Part shown: piece by piece, positions 11,837 through 23,900 of the stretch
How the letters are laid out: each line of letters opens with the position of its first letter
How positions within the stretch are numbered: the stretch's first letter is position 1
NCBI GenBank assembly: GCA_027924585.1
Contig: BSBM01000592.1
Location: 9,046,001-9,110,000 of the forward strand
DNA from: Larix kaempferi
Taxonomy: Eukaryota; Streptophyta; Pinopsida; Pinales; Pinaceae
Reading direction: 5' to 3'
DNA: 64,000 nucleotides
Notes under the pieces: model-generated
Database searches by the model: none
Told to the model about the DNA's origin: nothing
Seen by the model: only the letters and a program-made list of their open reading frames with translations
Program-made: the position numbers and the translations under genes

Positions 11837-12627
11837 TTTTAATACTGTAATGATCTAAATGCATTTCAATATTGCAAACTGTTCCAGAGAGCACTTCCAG
11901 GATCCGTTTTGCCAGATTTGTTTTGCATTGAATTAGCGAAGCCATCTGAGAATAGATTTGAAAGAAGGGATTGCAAAACGGCATCTAGATTGTTAATAAA
12001 CGATCTTGCACTCACATACTTGCGGGGGATGCACCCTATGCCCACGGTTTGATTGTCGACTGCAATCACGACCGCCACCATAATAGCCAGAAGTGGAAAA
12101 TGATCAAGTTCTGCCATCGGTCCACCGATTAACAAATATTTGGGCCCCCAGTGGTATGCATATATCTCAATAACTTTCAAAACTACCGGATTCCACTGAA
12201 ATCAAATTTGTTCCTCTGAAATGCAGACTTTGAATGGGGAGAAGAACATTTCAATAGAGACAAAGTAACAAACACGTAACTAACTCGAATCTTACGAGGC
12301 GTGCTTTGGTGTAGGTTTCGATGAAAACTAGTTTTTAATTTCTGGAAAACGACGTACGATTGGTGACTTTCATGGCGACTCGATGCAATTGAAATCAAGT
12401 CTACTCTAAAAGAGAGGTTTGAATGGAAACTATCATCCGCTGAGAAACGTGCATGGTGTGTGGCGAAGTGGCGTAGGGGTGATCTATTGAAAAATATTAT
12501 TTCTTGATCATGTGTGGCGTAGGGGTGATCTGTTGAAGATTGAAGATTCTTGATCGTTGACAATTGAATATTTCATATTTATTAATAAGGTTTCATATTT
12601 AATACTGTAATGATCTAAATGCATTTT
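11837..12627. other. Segment between 28-bp direct repeats, with reverse-strand frames
   Basis: TTTAATACTGTAATGATCTA plus AATGCATTT occurs at 11838-11866 and again at 12598-12626. The roughly 760 bp between carries two reverse-strand open frames (12180-11866, 104 codons; 12563-12183, 126 codons). The first has a hydrophobic run PLLAIMVAVVIAV and looks protein-like; neither is recognised. It may be an inserted fragment or leftover captured gene sequence. Confidence in coding is low. Confidence 0.35.
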
Positions 12628-14335
12628 AATACCCGAAATAGAACTTGTAAAGATTTAGAAAAATAAATTATAATAGAGGAACTTGAACTTATAACTACAT
12701 TTAATAAAATCATCAAATATATGTATATATTGACAACACATATCTTCATTGACAACAACTATCTTCATTTTAAAGATTTAGATTATTTCCATCATTCCAA
12801 AGATAGAAAGATTTAGGTTATTAATGTTTAATAATGATTTTGATTTTTTATAAAAAGTGTAAAAGGTTTTAATTTAGATATAAATATTAGTAAAAATAAT
12901 ATTTATTGTACATAGGTATCTCTTTAGCTCAATGTTATGATATTTTCACAAACATATATACTTCATTTCCACAGTCTTGTACATAGGTTTTCAATAGTTT
13001 AAGAATTTTGTTATATATCTTATAATAAAATCAATAAAATTATATTCAAAGAAACAATTGATAAGAGTGGTGGGCAGGCATATAGTGGCAATTAAGATAA
13101 CCCTCATTGTGAAGTTTGAAGTGTTCTATCTTTCTAGATATATTTTTAAGAATGGTGCAAAGGCATATTTTATATTACCAATTAATATAACCCTCCTTGT
13201 GAAGTTTGTGGTGTTCAACCTTTCTACATAGATATATAGATATATTCCATGTCTAAATTTTTAAGCCACGAACTAGGCTTTGTGTGTTTCTATCAATTAT
13301 TTGTTTTCTCTAATGTGATTGCGATTATAGTCACTTGCTTTTTTTCCTCGGATTTTATAGTCACTTGCTATAATCATATATTTTCTTTTTAATATTGATC
13401 AAATACAAATATTTGGGCTCCTATGGAGTCTTAACTCTTAGACATCTGTGTTCCAATTGATTAAATATATTTTCCATGTTTATAATGTATCATGTTCATA
13501 AAAATCAATGGAATAGGGAAGAGATGTTTGATCTAGTGTTTTCATAGAATGAAGGAAGAAAGATAAAATGGAAATATACAAAAGAAGATTTTGCAAAGAA
13601 CATTGGAATATAAAAAAACCCAAATTCTATTAATGGATGAAATAGTAAAAGACTGTAAACCACAAAGTAATACAAAAATCTGTGAAGATAGATGTATGTG
13701 TCAGCTATGCTCATTCCAATAAATATTACAAGAGACTAAAAGTGCCTAATAACTTAAAGTGTTGATTAGTTTCATGTCTTGAAGAAAATTTTAAATTTGA
13801 CAATTTTTTGATAAGATATATTAGTAATGTTTTGACTTTCAGACTTTATTTTAGAAATAAAATTTCTATATATAATATTTTTAATATGTTTTTTACAAAT
13901 ATATGGTATATTTTTTCTTGAATTTATGTGAATTGTCACTTTTCAGAAAATAATATGAAATAGTATCGTTTTTATAGAAAAAATCTTTAAAAATTCATTG
14001 AAAATGGTTTTAAATGTCTTTATTTTCTGAATTTTTTTATAATTTTGTCAATAAAAATGTCTTATTTTGTCCATAAAAATGTCTTATTTTTTAGAAGCAA
14101 TTGCAAAATGTATATTTTTTTATTATAAATTACTTATAAATGTATGTTATTTTGTTAAATTTCTAAAAACACACTTGAAAATAGAAATTAAATATATTTT
14201 ACGACAAAGATAATTCAAAGGCCCAAAAAAATGCCTCAAAATGAAAATGTGTGATACTGGCATCAACGCTTTTTGAAACGGAGGTAAAAATAGCTACTAA
14301 AATTAGGAGAGAGAAAAACGAGAACTGTGTCGAGT
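12628..14335. other. AT-rich interior, no gene recognised
   Basis: Very AT-rich, repeatedly stop-interrupted on both strands. Contains short internal repeats such as two copies of AAAAATGTCTTATTTT near 14055-14090. Nothing assignable; it belongs to the right half of the large inverted-repeat element. Confidence 0.6.
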
Positions 14336-14363
14336 TCTCGTTTCATAGTATAAGTGGTTTAAT

Positions 14364-15793
14364 GCTTTTATATGTATTCACCATAGGAGAAAGATGGGAA
14401 TAATATGTTAAGTGTTATATGAATGAATGAATGAATGTTGGACGCACAGTACCTTGTGTTTGTAGAAGTGTCAGTTTGCTAAATAATCACAAGTGTATGA
14501 AGAATTTTGGTTAAGTAACTCTATGGACGCACAATACTAGCAATGCGATGCACTACATATTTTATCTGCTTGCAATCGCTATAAAGCCAAGTATTCCAAT
14601 GCCATAGATGATTGGTTAAGTGTTATAGTAAAGTTTCCATAGTGATCGAGTTTAGAAGAGGAGGTGTATAAGTCAGTTGTGCTATCCTATGACTCACACT
14701 TTGTCATAACTGCGCAGTCTCGGTTGTGTCGGTTAGACCATTAAGATCTGTGAAGTCTAGAAGAAGAAGCGTATTAGCCCATTGCGTTGTCCTATAAGTG
14801 GTATCCTGCTCGAATTGTGTAGCCTTTGGGTGCGCCAGTTGCGCAATGATTAATCTGTAGAAGTTTGGACCATGATGCAGTCTATCGTCACTCAGTCTTT
14901 ATCCTGCAGCGTAGGTCCGATAGCACGTTGCGCAGTAGTCCTGTTCGAACAACTCATCACTCCACTGTGAAAATATGATTCCGCAATGCCTCCATAGATT
15001 CGCCTCGGGTGAGACCTTAGCCTGTTCACAGGTTGTTGTCGAAAGGGCCGGTGAAAAGGAGTTTTGTTGGTTAAGCTAAACTGCAAAGAACCTGGGTCTA
15101 TATTGGAAAACCTCTAGCTTGGTTTGTAAGCCAACAGTTGGAGTCGAAGAGAACGTGTCCCTCCTTGAGAGGGAAAGATGACATTGAGATGCTTTCCCTG
15201 CTTTTCCTTGTTGCCTTCTACAATCCAGTTACTCAGCTAGATATGGGAGAAATCCCATAGGCAGATGAGTAGGACAGTCAATAGTTGGTTGGGCTCACAC
15301 AGGTGCCTCTGCAGTCCAGTTACTCAGCCAGATATGGGAGAAATCCCATAGGCATAAGAGTAGGGCAGTCAAGAGTTGGACGTGTGGTTGCACAGGTGCC
15401 TCTACAGTCCAGGTACTCAATAATATATGGGATAAATCCCATAGGTAGAAGAGTCGGACAGTCAGTAGATGGTCGTTCCCTTTTGCTCGTCTGAGATCTT
15501 AGCCAGGTATGGGAGGACCCCATTGGTAGATGAGACATACAGGTAGCAAATTGTATAGCATAGATGGTACAACTGATAATCTTAGATATCCAGGATTGAA
15601 TGATTCTCCTCGATCCAAGATTGAGTGATTCCCCTGGACTCACCGAAGGACTCGTGATGATGATGCACAGAGACTGTGTGGACAACCTTTAGTATGCATA
15701 GAGATGATGGAGACAGAATGGATGTACAAGATGAAACCCAGATGATCGTGATGCAGATGAAGACCGAAGAATACCTTCCTCGTTGAGAGGGAG
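14364..15793 (+). mobile_element. Copia-type 3' internal remnant
   Basis: Non-coding sequence leading into the LTR at 15794. It ends in a purine-rich GAGAGGGAG tract directly abutting TGTTGGA, the usual polypurine tract / LTR junction of copia elements. It contains a tandem array (15224-15500), as does the 3' internal part of the complete copia element at 54.9-61.6 kb. No pol sequence survives upstream, so the element is truncated. Confidence 0.55.
15224..15500 (+). repeat. Tandem repeat, about 92-bp unit, three copies
   Basis: TCCAGTTACTCAG recurs at 15224, 15315 and (as TCCAGGTACTCAA) 15408, each followed by ATATGGGA.AAATCCCATAGG. Units are 91-93 bp. The ATGGGA/TCCCAT halves form a small hairpin in every unit. 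It lies just upstream of the polypurine tract. Confidence 0.9.
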
Positions 15794-16351
15794 TGTTGGA
15801 TTTTGTACAACTTCGGAAGATATTATTCATTATATTTTATTGTACTTTAATTGTACTTGTGTGTACCTCCTAAGGGAGATAAACTGGATGTAATTATTTA
15901 TGTAACCACAAGAAAGAATCAATGTTAACCTTGGGGTGCAAATAGACAAAAGAAAAATATTAAAATTAAATTATTTATTGCCCCCAGGTGAAGTCAGCCC
16001 AGTTAGGGATTTTTCCAGTTTTGCACTTGTATAAATAAGAGGCTAGTGCACCTCATTATCATTCATTCACTCACTTAGCAAGTGCGCATCACTTGGAGAG
16101 AGTATATTTCACATCACTTGAAGGAGGTAGTTGATTTGGGGCATCTACTTGTGGAAGACACTATCACATCCTTCTCTTTTCTTATTTGTACTATGATCTC
16201 GGGATTATCATCTCTATGTGAAGGTTGTTGGGTTTTTCCCAATTGGGTTTCCTAGGGTAAACTTTGTGTTGTTGTTTTTTGCTTTGTCTTGCTTCTAGTG
16301 ATCTTGGTTATGCATTGATATTATTATGCTATGAATGTATGAAATTTAACA
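15794..16351 (+). mobile_element. Copia-type LTR (3' LTR)
   Basis: Starts TGTTGGATTTTG immediately after a polypurine tract and ends GAAATTTAACA, the TGTTG...AACA termini typical of plant copia LTRs; 558 bp. A TATA box (TATAAATA) lies at 16030-16037. No matching 5' LTR is in the window, so it survives as the 3' part of a truncated element. Confidence 0.7.
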
Positions 16352-17541
16352 TGCACATGCCTCGACCTTGACATGAAACCCACGGCCATGAGATCGAAGA
16401 GGTCCCTTCTTCTACTCCCCTATACAAATCAATACACGCAGGTTCTATACCAATTGAAGGAGGGGGCACAACGGATATGGAGTGCCAATGAATTTGTTTT
16501 CACTTTCGCCAAGGCTGAACGAACTACTTCTCTTTTCTTCAGGTGACCTCACCTCAGGCCTTCCTTCTTTGAATTAACAGTGCAAGTGGAAGCTTATATG
16601 ACCAGAGCAGGTACTTTACCAGTCTTATGCACATCACCTAGGTCGTAGCTTGTCTCAAAATACACAACTGATGGTAGAGGCACCAATAAAATTCACTTGC
16701 AAACAGTCTCCCCAATAGCTTGGCTTCTACAAATTCAAGCCCTTAGGGCTCCTTCAATACAACAATATCACACCTTTGACAACTTCGGTGGATTCTCCTT
16801 CTCAACTGCGGTGGCAGTTTCTTCTTTCACAGAACCCTTGCAAAAAGGTTCACAACCAGATGAGATTTCAAGCTCCTCTTACACATGCGCGGGGATCTCT
16901 AAGGGTCGGTTCTCACATTCATAAGACAACCTACTCTGCGCTTTACCCACGCGCGACTACCAACGAAATTCCAATGATTGCTTATGTCCAGACCTCACCG
17001 TTTGACTCTGCAGGCCGAATAAACACACTAACAATGTGCTTCAGCACCCATCTCTCTCCAAATCGTGAGTCCAACTTGCATTTGAAACTCATAAACAGGC
17101 CTCTCCACCTCCGACCTTTCTTTCTATTCACAGGTTCATAGGGACAAGCTACGGGATCTGGATTTTCTATGCGAAGGATGGAGTGAAAATCTTGGTGGAG
17201 GACAAAGCAACCCAACCTTTTCGAAACTGGAATCCTTGCACAAGAATTCTTAAAAAGAAGCATTGCTACGGCAGGCTGAAACAGGAGGTTGAGATACCTC
17301 ACCCATGATCTGATATTTGTTCAACGCACAAAATAGACTATGCTCTGACAATAGGCTGACTGCTACGACAATCTTAATTCACGGAACCTCTAATGTGCTG
17401 TCCAAATGCTGGCTCAACGCTCACTTCCTTCTTTCTCACTCACTCAGCACTACAGGCTGGCTATGTGGGTTGTACAGATAAACAACATGCTCAGGGATCA
17501 GTCCTCTCATAGGCAGGATACAACACTTCTTCGATACCACT
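16352..17541. other. Non-coding stretch, possible reverse-strand retroelement leader
   Basis: No reading frame here looks like a conserved protein. Because a reverse-strand primer-binding-like site abuts 17542, this may be the leader/internal start of a reverse-strand copia element, cut by the LTR at 15794-16351. Otherwise nothing is seen. Confidence 0.35.
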
Positions 17542-18060
17542 TGTTGGTTTGGAGAGCAACAACAACATACAAACATAAATTTCTCAGCAGATTGGGGGAG
17601 ATAAACTTCATACAAATAAAACTTTTCTACACAGAGCTACAACTCTAAAAACACCAGAACAGGAGCAAGTGTTTTTCTTGTATTATCATCCTCCCTGAAA
17701 CACAAAATACAATTACAGGGAATATATAAAACTAAAATACAATTATAGGGAATATATAAAACTGGGCAGTTGTTTTCCAATTCCTGAGAGGAAAAGCGCG
17801 CCCTTTCTAGATACTTCTACATCATATAAATCAGTGCTTGATCTAGAGGCTTCTTCAAAAAGCTACTTTCTTACGGAGTTACAAGTGCCACATTAAATTG
17901 GCATTACACCTACCACATTAAATCTACAGCTGCCAAACTGATTACTTACGATGGGAGGAATTAATTAGGGGAGGGATGCCAGTAGTTGAACGGGGGTACC
18001 AGTAGTGGAGATAGAAGTGGTGTTGGCTGCCATCAATTTTGGAAATAATTGATACCATTT
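17529..18060 (-). mobile_element. Reverse-strand copia LTR with primer-binding site, putative
   Basis: On the reverse strand an LTR-like end ...CCAAACCAACA at 17542 is followed by AG and then TGGTATCGAAG, which matches the first seven bases of the initiator-Met primer site. The other boundary is not defined; 18060 is an estimate. Two 31-bp direct repeats with GGGAATATATAAAACT lie inside (about 17718-17764). Confidence 0.35.
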
Positions 18061-18918
18061 GTTGTTTATAAAAGCACTTTATGTACAAGTAAATGTCAAT
18101 ATATTCATGTTTTTAAAATTACTTAAAAAAAAACTTTCTTCTACATTTTGAAATAAAATGAATATTTGAAATCAAAAATTTCATTTTAAGTCACATACAC
18201 TTTAAGTCACATCAATGTTCACCCATTGGTCCCAAGCAAAAATACACTATGGTGACATTAGGACTAGACAACTTGGAACTTTGTGGTTGGCATGTCATCC
18301 ATTTGGGTTTGTCACACCTGAAGACTAATATGGTTAGATAGAGAACACGCCAAAGTACATATGTCATAAACATTTGGAGGAAAAACAAGCTGGGGAACAT
18401 GAAGAATTAAGTCACATAAAATGGGGTAAAAAAATTCTCACTTACCCCCTACACCTTCCAATAACCAAGAATCTTCAAATAAATCATGTGAAAATATCTA
18501 ATAACAATGATAGGTAAGGATTTAGTGTTACCATTGATAAACAAATCAAGAAATTGGCTTCGGCACCTCCCCTAGCACTAGCTACATGGGTGTAATTGTT
18601 GTGATTTTTGGACTGTTGAATCCATACCTTGAATAAATTCTACAAAACGAGATGGGGGAACTCTAAAAACAATTTATAGCATAGATCCATCTTAAACCCA
18701 TATCTATCAAGCACCGAGAGGGATCCAATTTCTTGACATGTATTTCTTTTTTAAATTTAAACTCAAGAAATTTGATCTCTCTTGATTGATAGATCCGGGT
18801 TTAAGTTTTAAGTTTTTACTTTATAAAGGAACATCTATTTTTTAATTACTTTTAATAATATTTTATTTTATGAATCCACATGGATTTTTTTAAAATACTT
18901 TCCATAATTTTTTATTTT

Positions 18919-19125
18919 GTTACAAACGTTATTAATGTTACATCACGTTACAAGATATCTCCCATAATATTCACTATCACTATCACTTTACTTCTTTTTA
19001 CTTCAATGTTACAAACGTTACTAATGTTACATCACGTTACAAGATCTCTCCCATAATATTCACTATCACTATTATTTTTGGCCGACATGTTACTAACGTT
19101 ACATCACATTACAAGATCTCTCACA
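18919..19125 (+). repeat. Tandem repeat, 72-89 bp units, three copies
   Basis: GTTACATCACGTTACAAGAT followed by CTCCCATAATATTCACTATC recurs three times with spacings of 89 and 72 bp. Includes TAACGTTA/ACGTTAC-type palindromic bits. No gene overlaps it. Confidence 0.85.
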
Positions 19126-19184
19126 TAATCGGGTGTAAAGATGAGATGGCAATTTGAACTTCTCAAGAATGGATAATAATCATT

Positions 19185-19385
19185 TTGTCTCTGAAAACTG
19201 ATCTCAACATTTCCATCATGGAAGCCGGAGTAGGCTCTTCTGCTGAGTCTTCCATGGAAGGAATTCAAGAGAAATTCAAGAGAGTGTCGTGGCTTGCTTT
19301 CTCAAGATTCTACCAGAATACTTCAGTGGAGTGCAAATTTTTTTGTGAGACCTTACGTGGGACTTCGTCCTACATCCAGAATTGA
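19185..19385 (+). CDS. Short hypothetical frame
   Basis: A 66-codon frame, with the internal ATG at 19218 being the more likely start (MEAGVGSSAESSMEGIQEKF). Its composition is better balanced than the AT-rich surroundings, so it could be an exon or exon fragment. No domain is recognisable, and there is no evidence that it joins the frame at 19820. Function unknown; chance remains likely. Confidence 0.25.
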   Translation: MSLKTDLNISIMEAGVGSSAESSMEGIQEKFKRVSWLAFSRFYQNTSVECKFFCETLRGTSSYIQN

Positions 19386-19819
19386 GAACTTGTCCAACCC
19401 ATTCATCCTGAACGCTAGGGGTTCTTCGACATCCTCCATCAGTCTAGATGCAACCCTTTTCTAATCAGTAGCGATTCATCCTCTTCTGCTTACACTTCCA
19501 TATCCATTTTCGTTTCTTCCATTACTCTATCGATCAAAATCTATTGTACTGAACAACTCTAGTTCTTTGAATGTCGAGAACAACCAGAAAGAAGGCAGCA
19601 CCTATTGTTTCCATATTATTTGATACTCATTCCGGATTCTTCAATACTTATTCCACCTACATCTGCATACATAAATAGCACAAACATGGAAATTATGAAC
19701 ATAGAACTAACTATATTGTGCAAAGAAAATAATCTATCAGGTCATTCTTTTCTTCCGAGTCAAATAAATCTCTATCAGATTCCATTGCAATGTCTATGCT
19801 CATATTCTACTAATTCCCT

Positions 19820-20263
19820 GTGCCTACTCCCATCTCTGAAAGCTATATGAATGGTTGTCACGGCTGCAACGAGGGCCTGCTATATGTGGAGAAGACTGAT
19901 GAATTTGGAAGGGAGAGATTGACACAGGGTGATTCCATAACGGTGATTGGTGAAACACTCGATGTTTTTCAGGAAGTCTCCAAGAGAGACATTATTGACA
20001 TGAGGAGTAGTATTTTCATTCTGGTGCATCCAGCAATCAAAGATGACTGGACAAAGTTTATGATCGAATTTTTTATATGTAAAAATAAGAAAGTGGGTCT
20101 TTCTTCGGCTTTGCATCACCTGCAAAATTACATGGCTCATGAAGGAATATGCTTAGCATTTGAAAAATACGGATATCATACAATCCTTTCAGAAATGTGT
20201 CTCTACCTTGGACTAACTTTTGAGTTAAAATTGGATGGCTTCTATAGCAACTGGATATTGTAA
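19820..20263 (+). CDS. Hypothetical protein or exon, unknown family
   Basis: A 147-codon frame on the forward strand. From the internal ATG at 19847 it reads as a plausible soluble protein with mixed charge (NGCHGCNEGLLYVEKTDEFG, then IFILVHPAIKDDW and LSSALHHLQNYM). No catalytic motif or domain was recognised. It is followed within 100 bp by a degenerate membrane-protein-like stretch, so the two may be exons of one decayed gene. Start and end are uncertain, as splice sites were not established. Confidence 0.4.
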   Translation: MPTPISESYMNGCHGCNEGLLYVEKTDEFGRERLTQGDSITVIGETLDVFQEVSKRDIIDMRSSIFILVHPAIKDDWTKFMIEFFICKNKKVGLSSALHHLQNYMAHEGICLAFEKYGYHTILSEMCLYLGLTFELKLDGFYSNWIL

Positions 20264-20371
20264 GGTGAACAATAAAGCAACTGCATATTCTACCCATCTG
20301 TTTGTAGAAGAATATCTCGTCATGTCTAATGCCGATAAAACCATGTTTTCCAATTGATGTTGTTCAATCAT

Positions 20372-20962
20372 TCAGGCCCTGATGGTAATGGAGCTTTGAT
20401 GTTTACGTTGAACTTGATCTCGTTTATCTGTTGGGCTGTGCGTGTTGCAGTTGAAGGAGGAACATGCAAATGGTATGGTATACCTTCAATTGAAGCCTCC
20501 AAAACTAAAGTTTAATTGATAATATCATCCATTGTTATTGCTTTGGTTATGGACTCTGTAGATCTGTTTTTTTTTCCAAAGAATATTACTAGGAGACAGA
20601 GTGTTGGCAGGTGAATTAGTGGTAAAAAGAAGTATAATATTATCGTCATAGTTTTGGAAATGATGTGTATTATATCAGGAATTGCAATAGCAAGAAATTT
20701 GGGTATCAAGCGATTTAGAAGATGGATATATAGTGTTCTACATGCCATGGTTTGGTTGAAGTGGGGATTCGGCATTTATATTCTTGATGAATATTTGTTC
20801 AAAATGGAATATTGGTGTACTCAGCGTTTTTGTTCAATGTTGTGTTGGCTGGAGCTAGGAGAAAGTGAAAAGATTAGATATGTACCCTTTAAAGATAGTG
20901 GATATTGGATGGAATATTATTTTAATAAAAAATCATATTCATATATATATTTATATGAATGA
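20372..20962 (+). pseudogene. Degenerate membrane-protein-like sequence
   Basis: The forward strand keeps a protein-like reading with hydrophobic runs (ALMFTLNLISFICWAVRVAV; LIISSIVIALVMDSV; NIIVIVLEMMCIISGIAIA) interrupted by a TAA near 20515 and a TGA at 20612; a frame of 102 codons then runs to 20962. Several membrane-spanning helices are likely if it is or was expressed. The family is not recognised. The in-frame stops indicate a pseudogene, unless they are removed by introns that I cannot define. Confidence 0.35.
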
Positions 20963-23900
20963 GACATTTACATAGATCATTATTTTTTCTCACATGGCAT
21001 TTTTGAACATATTGTTATGGTTAAGATTCACTGAAAGTTAGTTACTCCAAAAAAAATATTAAAGAAAAAACAATTTCATTGTTTGGGAAGCCGTCATTCA
21101 AGAGCATATAGTCAAAGTGAATATTGTGTCTGTGGCATTTAGTATTTAATAAATTTACAATCTTTTGCTTAGAATGAACCTCTTTCTAGCTAAGAAAGCA
21201 GGTAGAGCTTAGAGCCTGAAAATAAAGATTTCAAGCTTTATGATAATTTGGAAACTGTAACAAGATTTCAGTGAATATCTAAGAAGTTAAATACAAAAGT
21301 ATTCCTGTGAATTTGAGATAAAATAAAAATTAAAAAATAGCAAAATAAGTTGAATATATTAAATTTATTATAAACTTCTTATTAAAATGATTTTAAACCA
21401 AAAACCTATTTTTATAAATAGAAAACATATTTCAATATCTAAATTATAGCCCATGCAATAAATATTCTTAAACATTTTAATCCAAAGTAAAACAAGGTTT
21501 ATGTCAATCAATAGAGGAATGAAACATATCACCATCCAATGTAAAACATATTGAGTTTTAACAAAACAGAAACGGTCGGCTAAAATAATAGCCGTGTCTA
21601 GAATTTGAGAAATATTGTCATCAAGTTTAATCAGAAGGAAAAGCTAATTATAATTGTTGTTATGAAACTGATCATAGTTTTTTGGCCAGAGTTTCTCTAC
21701 AGTAACATGATACGCTTGTTGAATTCATTATAATGATTGTATTTCAAAAAAGTAACTTTTCCACTAAACATCTCCCAAATCAATCTTAACAAATAACCAT
21801 AACAATAAGTCAGTCTTTGACAGAGAAGAAGTTTTAAAGTCAGTCTCATATATTTTAAAGGCAAGAAGTTTTGAATTTTGATACAATAATAACCAGAACC
21901 GGGTTCTAAGTTAGAAAATATGCAGGTGAAAGGAGGAGTTTGCACTTACGGTGGCATGCACTAACAGGCGGCACATCAATTTTACAGAGTCGGGGAGGAC
22001 GAGAGCCTCAGTTTGACTAATTACAATTCTAGCTGAGTCACTGTATACGTAAAGAGAAGACCAAGGAATTGTTCAATAGTGGTCCGACCACTATTCACAG
22101 TTCACCCATGCCTCGGCAAGTTCTTCTTTGGCTCCTCGATCATTATGAAAATTAATGAATTTATTTTTAAATTATTAAAATTGAAACTACTCAGCTCAGC
22201 TCCGACATGGATTTATGTCTTATCAAAAGGTTTTAAGTTAAGAAATAAAAATAAGAGAAACAAGTAAAAATAGCAATAAAGTTGCTTATACCTGTCTTTT
22301 GTCTTTTAAAGTAATTTAATTTAAAATTGTACATAATCCAAAAGTAAAAGTTAGAGAAATAGTTTAGAAATAATAAATTTCACAACATTATGTTCAAGTG
22401 ATACATAATTAATATCTTAACTTTCTTTTTAATTTATCATTAAAAAGTTATAGATATTTATCTTGTTAACTATAGACCGTAGATAAGTATTAGAAGTGCT
22501 TTAAATATAAATATAGATTATCAATAACTTTATTCTCCCTTGATGGAAATATAAATAATTCTGTGTAGCAAAAGTTTTAACATTTTAATAATCCTTTTTG
22601 AATAATAAATAAATAAAACTGAATCATATTAATAATCCATTTGTCAATTAAACGGAATCTTCTTCATTTCTCATTTCAAAATATTAAATAATCGTAATAC
22701 CATTTTAACACTTCAATTAGCCATTTAATTAAATAATAAAATACGCCCGGATACCAATTCCAAAATATAAATTACTTTACTGAACTACAGAACAAATCCG
22801 CAGACCGACGAAAGAAAAATCAATGGCAGTAGGGAGGGCGGATTCTAAACGATCTTAAAATAATAATAACCCACTTATAAACTTGAAAGCGACTGATCGG
22901 CGTCGCGGTTCCCCAGCTAGCGGCTTGGGCGTACATGGCAGCGTTGCCAGGACTAATTTAGTAACACGTGCTCACATTCGGTGTGAAACGGTCCGAATGA
23001 CAACAAAATACTGTTTCTCCGACCGACGGAGCAGTATTGTTATAATGATTTTCAGCACATGAACAAGATAGGTGGCCAAAAGGGATCAAATTTGAAGGGT
23101 GGGGTCCCATTTCACTTTGAAGGGCTATGAGATATTGAACCCTTCAATGCTGCCATGTAAAAATAAGTTATTCTTTTCATTTGAAAATGTATTAGTATAT
23201 CAAAATTTCAATGTTTACTAACGTAGTAAAGTCGAGAGGCTTTATTTTGCAGTGGATATAGCAACACTGAACATTATATATGCCATATAACACAATCATA
23301 TTTTGCCCTGATCTAGCGGCTCAGTCTCTAGGCCACTATGCCACCTTTGCCATCTTAGCAGTTTCCCAAATTGATCTTGCCTCTTAAACTTTTAACCAAT
23401 ATAATAATACAGTTATTTTGATAACCCCATTCCAATCCAACTTTCATCCTTACAGCCAAAATTAATACTATTTTACGCTTTCATGATCTGCTTGAACATG
23501 AGGAATTTATTAGTGAAACATAACTTAGGAGACACATAGAAAATCCACTTTCCAGATGTTCAGTGTGAATTGTCATAACTAATTTTATAGATCTTTTTTT
23601 CTGCATCAGCTACAATTAGCTTGCTAGCCCAATTCCAATCCAACTTTTAACCAGTATAATAATATTTAATACCTCTTAAAATGGGTTCCTAGGATGCTTC
23701 GAATAGTACAAGCTCGATGAAGAATTGGGTTCTTCAACTCTTCTAAAAGAAACGTGATGCTTATTCTTGGAAAAGTTCAATCTTTGTAAATCACTAGCAT
23801 TCTTCAAACTAATATAAAATCTAGCCTACTTAACAATGGAAAAAATGATAATGTAAGCAAAAAAAAGAAGAATAAGTTTAAGCACTCCTTACATGTTACA

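Larger units (their letters stand above)
7029..14359. mobile_element. Large DNA transposon-like element with terminal inverted repeats
   Basis: The left end AACCACTTATACTATGAAAC is matched in reverse complement at 14336-14359 on the right. The similarity continues inward in broken form (CGAGAACTC and GTTGAT.CCAGTAT.CAC on both sides), so the inverted repeats span about 120 bp with gaps. TAAT lies directly outside both ends (7025-7028 and 14360-14363), a candidate target duplication. Internally there is no transposase frame that I recognise: only AT-rich DNA, an RNase H fragment and a nested GC-hairpin element. It is therefore probably non-autonomous or long decayed; the superfamily is not assignable. 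Confidence 0.65.

Noticed and set aside
16697-17648. Several forward and reverse frames of 75-121 codons
   Set aside because: No conserved motif; position fits a retroelement leader and frames overlap on both strands.
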